Under the pieces are notes generated by a model. The model was not told where the DNA came from. It worked only from the letters and a program-made list of their open reading frames with translations, and searched no databases. Shown here piece after piece: positions 8,645 to 20,258 of a DNA stretch of 38,045 nucleotides (position 1 is its first letter; every line of letters begins with the position of its first letter). Origin of the DNA: Dehalococcoidia bacterium (GTDB lineage: Bacteria > Chloroflexota > Dehalococcoidia > UBA2247 > RBG-13-53-26); NCBI GenBank assembly GCA_016932645.1, contig JAFGCL010000077.1, positions 1 through 38,045 of the forward strand, given 5' to 3'. The position numbers and the translations under genes were made by a program.

Positions 8645-9970
8645 ATGGATCTCTTTGAACATCAGCGCCAACGCCTTATGAACCGGGAAGCGCCTCTCGC
8701 GGCCAGGATGCGCCCGAGTACTCTGGCTGATTTTGTGGGGCAAGAGCACCTGGTGGGCGAGGGACGGGTGCTACGGAAGAGCATTGAGGCAGACCAGCTG
8801 TCCTCCATGATACTGTGGGGGCCGCCGGGCAGCGGCAAGACCACGCTGGCCAACGTCATCGCCACCATCACCAAGTCCCACTTCAGTCCCGTATCCGCAG
8901 TCAGTTCGGGGGTGGCCGACCTGCGCCGGGTGGTGGAGGAAGCTAAGAACAGGCGCGGGATGCAACAACAAAGAACGGTCCTTTTCATCGATGAGATCCA
9001 TCGCTTCAACAAGGCGCAGCAGGACGCCATATTGCCTTATGTCGAGGACGGCACCATAACCCTGATCGGGGCCACTACGGAGAATCCGTCTTTTGAGGTC
9101 ATCGCCCCTTTGCTCTCTCGCTGTCGCGTCTTCACTCTGAAAGCTCTGACCGGTGAGCAGGTGGGCGTCCTGGTCAAACGTGCGCTTGAAGACTCGGAGA
9201 CGGGCTTGGCCCGGCTGGATCTGGAAGTGGATCAAGATGCCCTGAAGCACCTGGTGGCCATGGCCAATGGTGATGCGCGGGTAGCGTTGAACGCCTTGGA
9301 ACTCGCTGCCATGACTACCAAGCCCGGTGCGGAAGGCAAAAGGACGATTTCGCTGGCGACGATTGAAGATGCCCTGCAGCATCGGGCTTTGCTCTACGAC
9401 AGAGCGGGCGAGGAGCACTACAACCAGATATCGGCGCTGCACAAGTCACTAAGGGGCTCGGATCCGGACGCGGCCTTGTACTGGCTAGGCCGGATGCTAG
9501 AGGCGGGAGAAGACCCCTTGTACATCGTCCGGAGGCTGATACGTTTTGCCTCCGAAGACGTAGGGATGGCGGACCCACAGGCACTGACGGTGGCTGTCGC
9601 GGCGCAGCAGGCGGTGCATTTCGTGGGCATGCCGGAGGGGAATCTGGCTTTGGCCGAAGCGGTGGTCTATCTAGCCACTGCTCCCAAGAGCAACTCGCTG
9701 TACCGAGCCTATTCGGAAGTGCAGGGAGATATCAGAAAGACCGGACACCAGCCGGTGCCGCTGCACCTGCGCAATCCGGAGACTACGTTGATGAAAGACG
9801 TGGGCTATGGCAAGGGGTACAAGTATGCCCATGACTACGAAGGGCACTTTGTGGAGCAGCAGAACATGCCGGACGCTTTGAAAGACAGACAATACTACCA
9901 TCCTGCTGATCAGGGCTACGAAAAGGACATCAAAGCCCGAATCAAGGAGTGGTGGAAGGGGAAGAAGTAG
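8645..9970 (+). CDS. rarA: Replication-associated recombination protein A (AAA+ ATPase, RarA/MgsA)
   Basis: PLAARMRPSTLADFVGQEHLVGEG, GPPGSGKTTLA, FIDEIHRFNKAQQDAILPYVEDG, GATTENPSFE. Confidence 0.95.
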   Translation: MDLFEHQRQRLMNREAPLAARMRPSTLADFVGQEHLVGEGRVLRKSIEADQLSSMILWGPPGSGKTTLANVIATITKSHFSPVSAVSSGVADLRRVVEEAKNRRGMQQQRTVLFIDEIHRFNKAQQDAILPYVEDGTITLIGATTENPSFEVIAPLLSRCRVFTLKALTGEQVGVLVKRALEDSETGLARLDLEVDQDALKHLVAMANGDARVALNALELAAMTTKPGAEGKRTISLATIEDALQHRALLYDRAGEEHYNQISALHKSLRGSDPDAALYWLGRMLEAGEDPLYIVRRLIRFASEDVGMADPQALTVAVAAQQAVHFVGMPEGNLALAEAVVYLATAPKSNSLYRAYSEVQGDIRKTGHQPVPLHLRNPETTLMKDVGYGKGYKYAHDYEGHFVEQQNMPDALKDRQYYHPADQGYEKDIKARIKEWWKGKK

Positions 9971-9984
9971 TCTGAGGGAATGAC

Positions 9985-10899
9985 GTGGAGAGACGTGTTC
10001 TGATCACCGGCGGGAGCGGCCTCATCGGACGGGCGTTGAGTGCGAATATGGCGGCTGACGGCTATGGCGTAGTGGTGGTGAGCCGCAACCCGGAGCGGGT
10101 CACCGGGCTGCCGGCCAACGTTCGCGTTGAGCGGTGGGATGGCCGGACGACCGAGGGATGGGGCACGCTGGTCAATGGGGCCTACGCGGTGGTCAATTTG
10201 GCTGGGGAGGGGATAGCCAACGGCCGGTGGACTGCAGAGCGCAAACAGCGCATAAGAGACAGCCGACTCAACGCCGGTCAGGCCGTGGTCGAAGCAGTGG
10301 AACTTGCCATGGAGAGGCCACGGGTCTTGTTGCAGGCTTCCGGCGTGGGTTTCTATGGGAATCTCCTGGAAGGAAGCGCTTCGGAGAGCAGGCATGCAGG
10401 TCAGGATTCCCTGGCGCGTCTGGCCGTGGAATGGGAGGCCTCCACGCGCCGGGTGGAAGCCATGGGTGTGCGGAGGGTTGTATTGCGGACGGGGGTCGTG
10501 CTCAGCAGGAATGGTGGCGCACTGCCGCGGATAATGTTGCCTTTTCGGTTCTTCGTCGGTGGCCCTGTCGGAAGCGGCAGGCAATGGATGTCTTGGATAC
10601 ATATTGAGGACGAGGTCGGGGCGATTCGGTTTCTGGTTGAGAATGAGAAGGCCAAAGGCGCCTTCAACCTGAGTGCCCCGAAACCGGTGACGAACGCCGA
10701 TTTCAGCCGGTCACTGGGGCGGCAACTCGGTCGTCCGGCGATCGTGCCAACACCGGAGTTCTTGTTGCGGCTGGTGTACGGTGAAATGGCGGATGTGTTG
10801 CTCCACGGCCAGAGGGTTCTCCCGCGGCGGCTGACGCACATGGGTTATGGCTTCCGGTTTTCTGAGATCGACGCAGCGCTGGAGGATATCCTATCGTGA
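9985..10899 (+). CDS. TIGR01777-type NAD-dependent epimerase (SDR39U1/YfcH-like)
   Basis: ITGGSGLIGRAL N-terminus; NLAGEGIANGRWT; RTGVVLSRNGGALPRIMLPFRFFVGGPVGSGRQWMSWIHIED. Confidence 0.93.
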   Translation: MERRVLITGGSGLIGRALSANMAADGYGVVVVSRNPERVTGLPANVRVERWDGRTTEGWGTLVNGAYAVVNLAGEGIANGRWTAERKQRIRDSRLNAGQAVVEAVELAMERPRVLLQASGVGFYGNLLEGSASESRHAGQDSLARLAVEWEASTRRVEAMGVRRVVLRTGVVLSRNGGALPRIMLPFRFFVGGPVGSGRQWMSWIHIEDEVGAIRFLVENEKAKGAFNLSAPKPVTNADFSRSLGRQLGRPAIVPTPEFLLRLVYGEMADVLLHGQRVLPRRLTHMGYGFRFSEIDAALEDILS

Positions 10900-11000
10900 G
10901 GTGTGGGGACTGCTGTAAAGCACCCTGATGTCGGTGGCGTTTTACGTGGGCAGAGTTGTTCAGCCCTACCTATTTCACGGAGGGAGATTCGAGCAGAGAC

Positions 11001-11669
11001 ATGGTTGAGAGTGGAAAGACAACACAGGATCACGTGAGATTCCCCGCATCCGGGATTGTACTGGAAGGGATATTTGAGAGACCGAGAGGAGAGAATCCGT
11101 TTCCGTCAGTAGTAGTTTGCCACCCGCATCCCCTCTACGGCGGGGATATGTACAACAACGTCGTCTCCGTGATATGTCAGGCCCTGGGCCAGGGTTCTGT
11201 CGCCACCTTGAGGTTCAACTTCCGCGGGGTTGGCCGAAGCGAGGGGGAGCATGGGGAGGGGATTGGGGAGCAGGATGATGTCAGAGCAGCGCTGGACTTT
11301 CTCGAATCTCGGGCTGATGTTGACAAAGGCCGGATCGGGGTGGCTGGCTACTCATTTGGAACCAGAGTGGTCATGCCCGTGGCGCTGCGGGATTCCAGGG
11401 TTCGGGCGGTAGCTTTGGTTTCGCCGTTCCTCGCTGATGCGGACTGGCAGAGTCTGAAGACGTACAGCATTCCTAAGCTGTTCATCTGCGGCGGGGAGGA
11501 CAACATCATATCGCCGCACAAGGTGAAGCGTCTGGCTGGAGAAGCCGCTGCTCCCAGCGAATGCGAAGTGGTTTTTGGGGCGGACCATTTCTGGTGGGGA
11601 TTCGAGGGCAAGATCGGCCGGAAGGTGTCGGACTTCTTCAGGAGCGCGTTCTTCGGGCAGGCGTCCTAG
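11001..11669 (+). CDS. Alpha/beta hydrolase
   Basis: VVCHPHPLYGGDMYNNVV, FNFRGVGRSEG, nucleophile elbow GYSFGT, C-terminal GADHFWWG. Confidence 0.88.
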   Translation: MVESGKTTQDHVRFPASGIVLEGIFERPRGENPFPSVVVCHPHPLYGGDMYNNVVSVICQALGQGSVATLRFNFRGVGRSEGEHGEGIGEQDDVRAALDFLESRADVDKGRIGVAGYSFGTRVVMPVALRDSRVRAVALVSPFLADADWQSLKTYSIPKLFICGGEDNIISPHKVKRLAGEAAAPSECEVVFGADHFWWGFEGKIGRKVSDFFRSAFFGQAS

Positions 11670-11846
11670 GGAAGCAGCGCAATCGGCGTCAATCTGACCT
11701 ATGGCTTGGTGGCATCCAGTCACCAGGGTGCACAGGGGGGAACATGCAGCACCCACAAGCTGCCCAGGGCTCTCCTGGTTCCTCATGGCGCAGGAATGGC
11801 GCACGACAAGCAGGGAGAGTTATCATCTAGGGTAGACGATAGCAGC

Positions 11847-13826
11847 ATGAAAAGGAGCCAGATGTCCCTGAAAGCCAGAGAAGCCCAATCAGAGAACGGA
11901 CCAGAAGAACGGAAGCTCAAGCGGCTGTTTACTCCGGTCAAGATCGGGAACCTGGAGTTGAAGAACCGGATCATCATGCCACCCATGATCGAACGGCTGG
12001 CCACGAATGGCGCTCCGAACGACGCGGTGAAGGACTTCTACTCCGCCAGGGCGAGAGGCGGTCTGGCGCTAATCGTACTCACGCCCGGCATTGTCGACAT
12101 AAGCATGGCTTCGCCGATTCAGCTAGGCATCTACGATGACAGTTTCATTCCCGGACTGAGACAGTTCACCGACCTGATCCATTCCTGCGGGGCCCACATG
12201 GGCATCCAATTGATGCACCTGGGGCGCCAGAGCGGCGAGATTCAGGGCTACAAGCCGGTGGGCCCCTCGCCGATACCCGTCACGCCGAGGGATGAAGTGC
12301 CGCGTGAGCTGACCACCGGCGAAGTCGACGGGCTGGTGGAGGAGTTCGCCGAAGCCGCCCGGAGGGCCAGAGACGCCGGCTTCGACATGGTTGAGCTTCA
12401 TGGTTGCCATGGTTACCTCCTGAGCAGCTTCCTGTCACCCCTCACCAACAAGCGCAGCGACAAGTACGGCGGCAGCGTGGCGAAGAGGGCCCGGTTCGTG
12501 GTGGAGATTGTGAAGCTGATCAAGGAAAAAGTGGGACAGGACTTCCCCGTCAGCGTCCGGATGAACGGCTCGGACTACATGCCGGGTGGAACGACGGTGG
12601 ACATGGCGCGGCAGACAGCGAAGCTGCTGGAGGAGGCCGGCGCCGACATGATCGGGGTGTCTGGCGGCGCCTACGGTTCGTACCCGGTCATTGTTCCTCC
12701 GTATGACCAACCGCGCGGCTGCAATGTGCCTCTGGCCGCGGCTGTCAAGGAAGTGGTCAAGGTGCCGGTAGCGGTAGCCGGCCGCCTGGATGACCCGTTC
12801 GTAGCTGACGAGGTGCTGCTGTCCGGGAAGGCTGATGTGATAGCGATGGCCAGAGGACTTCTGGCCGATCCGGAGCTGCCGAACAAAGCCGCACGGGGCG
12901 ACTTTAAAGGGATCCGCCGGTGCATCGCCTGCAACGTTTGCATAGACGGTGATCCGACCCCGGTGTCGCCGATCACCTGCACGGTGAACCCGGAAGCCGG
13001 CCGCGAGCGTGAGATGGTGATCACGCCCGCGCCGCTCCCGAAGAGAGTGGTGGTCATTGGCGGAGGATTGGCGGGCCTGGAGGCGGCCCGGGTGGCCGCC
13101 GCAAGAGGCCATCAGGTCACTCTATATGAAGAGAACGCAGAGCTTGGCGGGCAGTGGTTGCTGGCCTCGAAGCCGCCGCACAAGGAGGATCACCTGCTGC
13201 TCCTGGGTTATCTGGTAGAGCAACTGGACAGGCTGGGCGTGGAACGGAAGTACGGAGTGAGAGTCACTGCCGCCTTGGTGGAAGGGGCCCGACCTGATGT
13301 GGTGCTGGTGGCCACGGGAGCCAAGCCGATTGTGCCGCCGATTCCCGGTGTGGACCGGGGAGAAGTGGTCACGGCCTGGGACGTCCTGGGTGGGGGAAAG
13401 GTGGGGAGGCGGGTGCTGGTGGTGGGGGGTGGGCTGACAGGGCTGGAGACGGCGGAGTTCCTGGCTGAACAGGGGAAGGAAATCGTGCTGGTGGAGATGC
13501 TCAAACGAACCGGTGCCGACATGGGCGCCACTATCAGATGGCATCTCATGAACCGGACCAAGAACCTCAACATCAAGACCTTCGTGTCTACTCAAATCAA
13601 GGAGGTTCTGCCCAAAGGCGTCGTGGTCGTGTCGCGAAATGGCGTCGAAGAGACTTGGGATGCTTTTGACACAATAGTGCTGGCTTGCGGGGTCAGGCCG
13701 AAAGATGAGCTGTCGAAGCAGATCGAGGGGAATGTGAAGGAAGTCCACGTGGTTGGCGACGCGGCCAAAGCCCAGCGAGGCTTGGAGGCCATCCGGAGCG
13801 GGAGTGAGATCGGACGCAAGATATAG
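11847..13826 (+). CDS. NADH:flavin oxidoreductase / 2,4-dienoyl-CoA reductase-type FMN/FAD/Fe-S enzyme
   Basis: LFTPVKIGNLELKNRIIMPPM; RCIACNVCIDG...C Fe-S motif; VVVIGGGLAGLEAARVAAARGHQVTLYE. ATG at 11847 preferred over 11706. Confidence 0.9.
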   Translation: MKRSQMSLKAREAQSENGPEERKLKRLFTPVKIGNLELKNRIIMPPMIERLATNGAPNDAVKDFYSARARGGLALIVLTPGIVDISMASPIQLGIYDDSFIPGLRQFTDLIHSCGAHMGIQLMHLGRQSGEIQGYKPVGPSPIPVTPRDEVPRELTTGEVDGLVEEFAEAARRARDAGFDMVELHGCHGYLLSSFLSPLTNKRSDKYGGSVAKRARFVVEIVKLIKEKVGQDFPVSVRMNGSDYMPGGTTVDMARQTAKLLEEAGADMIGVSGGAYGSYPVIVPPYDQPRGCNVPLAAAVKEVVKVPVAVAGRLDDPFVADEVLLSGKADVIAMARGLLADPELPNKAARGDFKGIRRCIACNVCIDGDPTPVSPITCTVNPEAGREREMVITPAPLPKRVVVIGGGLAGLEAARVAAARGHQVTLYEENAELGGQWLLASKPPHKEDHLLLLGYLVEQLDRLGVERKYGVRVTAALVEGARPDVVLVATGAKPIVPPIPGVDRGEVVTAWDVLGGGKVGRRVLVVGGGLTGLETAEFLAEQGKEIVLVEMLKRTGADMGATIRWHLMNRTKNLNIKTFVSTQIKEVLPKGVVVVSRNGVEETWDAFDTIVLACGVRPKDELSKQIEGNVKEVHVVGDAAKAQRGLEAIRSGSEIGRKI

Positions 13827-13878
13827 ACAAGCGGCTTGGTATCGTGCATAATGTGAAGCGGATTGTGAAGGAAAATGG

Positions 13879-15827
<1,949 letters not shown>

Positions 15828-15829
15828 TC

Positions 15830-15858
15830 CTGAGTTGGGGAGGACTGCCACCCCTCAG
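15830..15858 (+). terminator. Hairpin after gyrB, possible terminator (no T-tract)
   Basis: CTGAG(tt)GGGG...CCCCTCAG immediately after the stop codon. Confidence 0.3.
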
Positions 15859-16013
15859 CCAGTCAAACCAACCCACGAACGATTCTGGCGGATTCCACAA
15901 TCTGGGAATCCCCCTCTGCCAAAGGGATCCCAGTCATGTTCGATCCGAACGATGACCTGCGTCCAGGCGCTAGCCAGCCGATCCAAGGGCTGGCACGTTA
16001 CTCTCTCCTGACC

Positions 16014-16019
16014 TATAAT
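16014..16019 (+). promoter_or_regulatory. Candidate -10 for the lar operon
   Basis: TATAAT 62 nt upstream of the larE ATG; no good -35. Confidence 0.35.
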
Positions 16020-16081
16020 CACCTTCACGACGGGTGTTTCTCCTGGTAGCTGTGGGGGCCTGTCGGGCGAGGGGAAGCAGG

Positions 16082-16894
16082 ATGGCATCCGAGAAAGACA
16101 AGCTTGCCAAACTGATGGAGACGCTGTCAGGCCTGGAGAGCGTGGTCGTAGCTTTTTCCGGCGGTGCAGACAGTGCGTTGCTTCTGAAGATGTGCCGTGA
16201 TGTGCTGGGTGAGAGGGTGCTGGCAGTGACGGCGGACTCCCCCATCCATTCGGCGCATGAGGTGGAGGACGCTGGAAAGATGGCCGAATCGTTGCGAGTG
16301 AAGCACATTGTGGTTCATACCGCGGAACTGCAGGATTCTCGTTTCACTGCCAACTCGCCTGACCGGTGCTATCACTGCAAGATGGGGCTGTTCCAGGCGC
16401 TGAAGGAGATTGCGGCGGACAATGGGGTGTCAAACATCGTTGAGGGATCGAATGCCGATGACCTGGGAGACTACCGGCCCGGGGCTCGGGCTGCCGGCGA
16501 GATGGGCGTGCAGCAGCCGCTTCAGGAGGCGGGGCTGACCAGGGCCGAGATAAGGGCCATCTCGAAGGATCTGGGACTACCGACCTGGAACAGGCCCTCC
16601 GAAGCCTGCCTGGTCTCGCGGGTTCCCTACGGCAGCCCGATAACGCCGGAGGCTCTGGCGCTGATCGATGCGGCGGAGACCTTCATCCGGAGCCTGGGGA
16701 TTGTTCAGGTGCGCGTTCGGCACTATGGGCAGACAGCCAGAATAGAAGTGATGCCTGAGGAGGTAGAGAAACTGGCGCGCGAAACCAACCGGCTGCGTGT
16801 GGTCAATCAATTGAGGGGATTGGGCTACATATATGTTACACTCGACCTCGCCGGCTACCGGACGGGTAGTCTGAACGAAGGGGTACCATTGTGA
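16082..16894 (+). CDS. larE: ATP-dependent sacrificial sulfur transferase LarE
   Basis: VVVAFSGGADSALLLKM PP-loop; DRCYHCKMGLF; EGSNADDLGDYRPGARAAGEMGVQQPL; next to larB and larC. Confidence 0.93.
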   Translation: MASEKDKLAKLMETLSGLESVVVAFSGGADSALLLKMCRDVLGERVLAVTADSPIHSAHEVEDAGKMAESLRVKHIVVHTAELQDSRFTANSPDRCYHCKMGLFQALKEIAADNGVSNIVEGSNADDLGDYRPGARAAGEMGVQQPLQEAGLTRAEIRAISKDLGLPTWNRPSEACLVSRVPYGSPITPEALALIDAAETFIRSLGIVQVRVRHYGQTARIEVMPEEVEKLARETNRLRVVNQLRGLGYIYVTLDLAGYRTGSLNEGVPL

Positions 16895-17652
16895 ATTCAG
16901 AGCACTTGCGCCAGTTACTAGAGAAGGTGAAGTCGGGCGACATTGGCGTAGGGGAGGCGCTGGACCAACTAAAGTTCATGCCGTACGAGGACATCGGTTT
17001 TGCCAAGCTGGACCATCACCGTCTGCTCAGGAGGGGCTTCGCAGAGGTCATTCTGTGCAAGGGCAAGACGCCGGACCAGGTAGCTGGCATCGTCAAGCGG
17101 ATGGCTTTGTCTGCAGGTACCACCTTGGCCACCAAAGCCAGCCCGGGGGTTTTCGATGCTGTGCGGCAGGTGGCGCCGGGCGCCCGCTATCATCAGTTGG
17201 CCGGCCTGATTGTCATCGGAGATGCCCCGCCAGCGGCGGCGGAGGGATACATCTTGATCGTCACAGCAGGCACGGGTGACATCCAGGTAGCCGAAGAGGC
17301 CGCGATCACAGCGGAGACCATGGGAAGCCGGGTGGAGAGAGCCTACGACGTCGGGGTGGCCGGCCTGCATCGCTTGCTGGACTGCAAGGACAAGCTGCTG
17401 GGAGCCAATGTAGTCGTGGCTGTGGCCGGGATGGAGGGGGCCCTGGCCAGCGTGGTCTCGGGCATGGTGGATACGCCGGTCATTGCGGTGCCGACCAGTG
17501 TGGGGTATGGCGCCAGTTTCGAGGGGTTGGCCGCTCTTCTGGGCATGCTGAACTCGTGCTCACCCGGCGTGGCTGTGGTCAACATCGACAATGGCTTCGG
17601 GGCTGGATATCTGGCCAGCATGATAAACCGGAGAAGCGGGGTGAAACGTTGA
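16891..17652 (+). CDS. larB: Nickel pincer cofactor biosynthesis protein LarB (PurE-like)
   Basis: PurE-like C-terminal domain VVVAVAGMEGALASVVSGMVDTPVIAVPTSVGYGASFEGLAALLGMLNSC; 4-nt overlap with larE. Confidence 0.93.
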   Translation: MNSEHLRQLLEKVKSGDIGVGEALDQLKFMPYEDIGFAKLDHHRLLRRGFAEVILCKGKTPDQVAGIVKRMALSAGTTLATKASPGVFDAVRQVAPGARYHQLAGLIVIGDAPPAAAEGYILIVTAGTGDIQVAEEAAITAETMGSRVERAYDVGVAGLHRLLDCKDKLLGANVVVAVAGMEGALASVVSGMVDTPVIAVPTSVGYGASFEGLAALLGMLNSCSPGVAVVNIDNGFGAGYLASMINRRSGVKR

Positions 17653-18839
17653 GGATCGCCTATCTCGACTGCTTCTCCGGCATCAGTGGGAACATGGTCC
17701 TGGGGGCTTTGGTGGACTTGGGGCTGGATTTGGAGAAGGCGCGCGCGGAGCTGGGCAAGCTACCGTTGAGCGGATATGGGATAGAGGTCAGCAAGGTGAC
17801 CAAGCGAGGGATCAGGGCTACATACTTGGATGTCGTCACGGCGCACCCGGATACACCCCGGATGCTCAAGGACATCATAAGCCTGATTGACCGGAGCCGG
17901 CTTGATGAGGGCTTGAAGAGGCATGGTAGAGAGGTATTCGTGCGGTTGGCCGAGGCAGAGGCGAGAGTGCATGACTTGGACATGGAAGCGGTGCACCTCC
18001 ATGAGGTCGGAGCCATCGATACGCTGGTTGACGTATTCGGCACTCTCATAGGGATGAAGGTGCTTGGTATCGAAGAGGTCCGCTGTTCCCCGCTCAATCT
18101 CGGCAGCGGGCTGGCGCAATGCAGCCATGGCTGGTTGCCCGTCCCCGCGCCGATCACCGTGGAGTTGCTGCGCGGCGTGCCGGCTTACACCGGTGAAGCG
18201 AAGGGGGAGTTGACCACACCTACCGGCGCGGCGATCGCCACCGGAATAGCTGCCGGGTTCGGCGACATGCCGCTGATGAGAGTCGAGGGCGTGGGCTATG
18301 GCGCTGGAAAGATGGACCCGGAGGTTCCGAACCTCCTGCGGATTCTTGTGGGCGAGCGTGTTGGGACTGCCAGCGCTCTCTCTACGGAGCGGGTCACGGT
18401 CATAGAGACCAATATCGACGACATGAATCCCCAGTTCTACGACCACATCATGGAGGGCCTGCTGCGGGCTGGCGCTCTGGACGTGTTCTTGACGCCGGTG
18501 CAGATGAAGAAGAACCGCCCCGGGGTGCTTCTCTCGGCTATCGGCCGGAGCGAGAGCACACAGAGCATCGTCGATGTCATGGTGAGAGAAAGCACTACTT
18601 TGGGTGTGAGGATCAGCGAGACGCTGCGTGTCTCTCTTCCGCGCTCCGCCGGTCTGGTCGATACCAGGTTTGGCCAGATCAGGATAAAAGTGGCCCGGAG
18701 AGACGATGGGTCAAGTACTATGAAACCGGAGTATGATGACTGCAAGAAGGCGGCCAGAGAGCACAACGTGTCCCTGGGCTCGGTCTACTCCGAAGTGCAG
18801 AAAGCCTGGGGAGAGTCCGGCGGCACAGGCACGCTTTGA
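17649..18839 (+). CDS. larC: Nickel insertion protein LarC, single uninterrupted ORF
   Basis: LRIAYLDCFSGISGNMVLGALVDLG; HLHEVGAIDTLVDVFG; ETNIDDMNPQFYDHIMEGLLRAGALDVFLTPVQMKKNRPG. TTG start overlaps the larB stop (TTGA). Confidence 0.93.
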   Translation: MRIAYLDCFSGISGNMVLGALVDLGLDLEKARAELGKLPLSGYGIEVSKVTKRGIRATYLDVVTAHPDTPRMLKDIISLIDRSRLDEGLKRHGREVFVRLAEAEARVHDLDMEAVHLHEVGAIDTLVDVFGTLIGMKVLGIEEVRCSPLNLGSGLAQCSHGWLPVPAPITVELLRGVPAYTGEAKGELTTPTGAAIATGIAAGFGDMPLMRVEGVGYGAGKMDPEVPNLLRILVGERVGTASALSTERVTVIETNIDDMNPQFYDHIMEGLLRAGALDVFLTPVQMKKNRPGVLLSAIGRSESTQSIVDVMVRESTTLGVRISETLRVSLPRSAGLVDTRFGQIRIKVARRDDGSSTMKPEYDDCKKAAREHNVSLGSVYSEVQKAWGESGGTGTL

Positions 18840-19045
18840 TACTCTGCTGGTGGGTGCACGATTGCCCCGTCCAAGAAGTGTCAGATTCGAACTCCCAAAT
18901 CCTGAACCCCAGGGTGAGAATCCCAGCCTATTGCCGACAAGGTCCCCTCCCCGGTTTCAGGCATTGGGGCGTTTCTTGTATCCCCGAGACTCAGGGTCAG
19001 GGGTTTGATGCTATCATTGATCCAAGACTGAGCAAGGAGCAGTGA

Positions 19046-20134
19046 ATGTCCGAAGTCTTCTTTCTCGACTATTCAAAAGAAGTGGATGTTCTCCCGGGTA
19101 TTGAGGGGTTGTGCGCTCAATCAGGCATCCTCAAGGGCATATCCAAGGGAGACTCGGTGGCGGTCAAAGTACACATGGGGGAGTTGGGCAACGTCACCTA
19201 CATCCGGCCGGCATTCTTGCGGAAAGTGGTTGATCTGGTTAAGAAGCGCGGTGCCAAGCCGTTTGTCACGGATACGGTGACGCTCTACCCCGGAGCCAGA
19301 AGCAACAAGAAGAGGTATTTATCCACAGCGGCATACAACGGGTTCGTCAAAGAGAGCGTGGGAGCGCCTATTGTAATTGCCGACGGGGACGGCGATGAGG
19401 GTACGCCTGTGGCCTTGGAGGACGTCGTGGGACGATGCGACCTGAGAGAGGTGGAGGTAGCCAGCGGCATCTACGATGCCGACTTCCTGCTGGTGTTGTC
19501 TCATGTGAAGGGACACATGATCACCGGCTTCGGCGGGGCGGTGAAGAACCTGGGAATGGGCTGCGTGGCCAAACGATCCAAGAGAGAGCAGCATAGAGCG
19601 AACCCACCTCTGCTGGACGATTCCAAATGCGATGGATGCGAAGGCTGCCTGGAGGTGTGTCCGGTTGACGCCCTGTCGATGCGCGGTGGCAGGCCCCAAC
19701 GGGACCCGGAGAAATGCATCTACTGCGGTACATGCCTCTTTGCATGCAGCCGCAAGGCCCTTTACTGGGAGCGGAAGAACAAAGAACGGTTCCAGGTGTA
19801 TCTGGCTCATGCTGCTGCGGCGGTGGTGCGTGGATTTGGGCATAGAATCGGGTTCGTCAACTTCGTCCAGGACGTAACGCCACACTGCGACTGCGCCGCG
19901 CCTGCGGGCAGGGTGCTGTTTCCAGACATCGGCATTCTGGCTTCCACTGACCCGGTAGGTTTGGACAAGGCCTCGCTGGACCTGATAGACAGAGCTCGCA
20001 TGATTGGGGTCACAAAGCCCATATCCGGCCCGGACAAGCTGGGGAAGTGGCACCAGGTGGATAGCCTGGTGCAGCTCAGGACGGCGCAGGAATTGGGCAT
20101 GGGCAGCATGGACTACATTCTGTCAAACCTCTAG
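19046..20134 (+). CDS. DUF362 domain protein with two 4Fe-4S ferredoxin motifs
   Basis: LSHVKGHMITGFGGAVKNLGMGCVAKRSKREQH; CDGCEGCLEVCPVDAL and CIYCGTCLFACSRKAL; aaggagc before ATG. Confidence 0.9.
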   Translation: MSEVFFLDYSKEVDVLPGIEGLCAQSGILKGISKGDSVAVKVHMGELGNVTYIRPAFLRKVVDLVKKRGAKPFVTDTVTLYPGARSNKKRYLSTAAYNGFVKESVGAPIVIADGDGDEGTPVALEDVVGRCDLREVEVASGIYDADFLLVLSHVKGHMITGFGGAVKNLGMGCVAKRSKREQHRANPPLLDDSKCDGCEGCLEVCPVDALSMRGGRPQRDPEKCIYCGTCLFACSRKALYWERKNKERFQVYLAHAAAAVVRGFGHRIGFVNFVQDVTPHCDCAAPAGRVLFPDIGILASTDPVGLDKASLDLIDRARMIGVTKPISGPDKLGKWHQVDSLVQLRTAQELGMGSMDYILSNL

Positions 20135-20187
20135 GCCGCGCTTTCTGAGGGTCGCCAGCCGATGTCCTTGCATGTACGCCCGCCTCG

Positions 20188-20216
20188 TTGACAGGAGTTG
20201 CTCTCAACACTAGTAT
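20188..20216 (+). promoter_or_regulatory. Candidate sigma-70-type promoter upstream of degV
   Basis: TTGACA (20188-20193), 17-nt spacer, TAGTAT (20211-20216). Confidence 0.35.
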
Positions 20217-20258
20217 GATACATAGTAATCCGATGTATGCATCACGCGGGATTCCGGT

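Noticed and set aside
9916-10602. 228-aa minus-strand ORF
   Set aside because: Antisense to the TIGR01777-type epimerase; no motif support.
18840-19045. tRNA-like or structured RNA in the larC-DUF362 gap (attcgaact, gaacccc...ggggttt)
   Set aside because: No acceptor stem, anticodon arm or full cloverleaf could be built; the dyad arms are about 100 nt apart and short.
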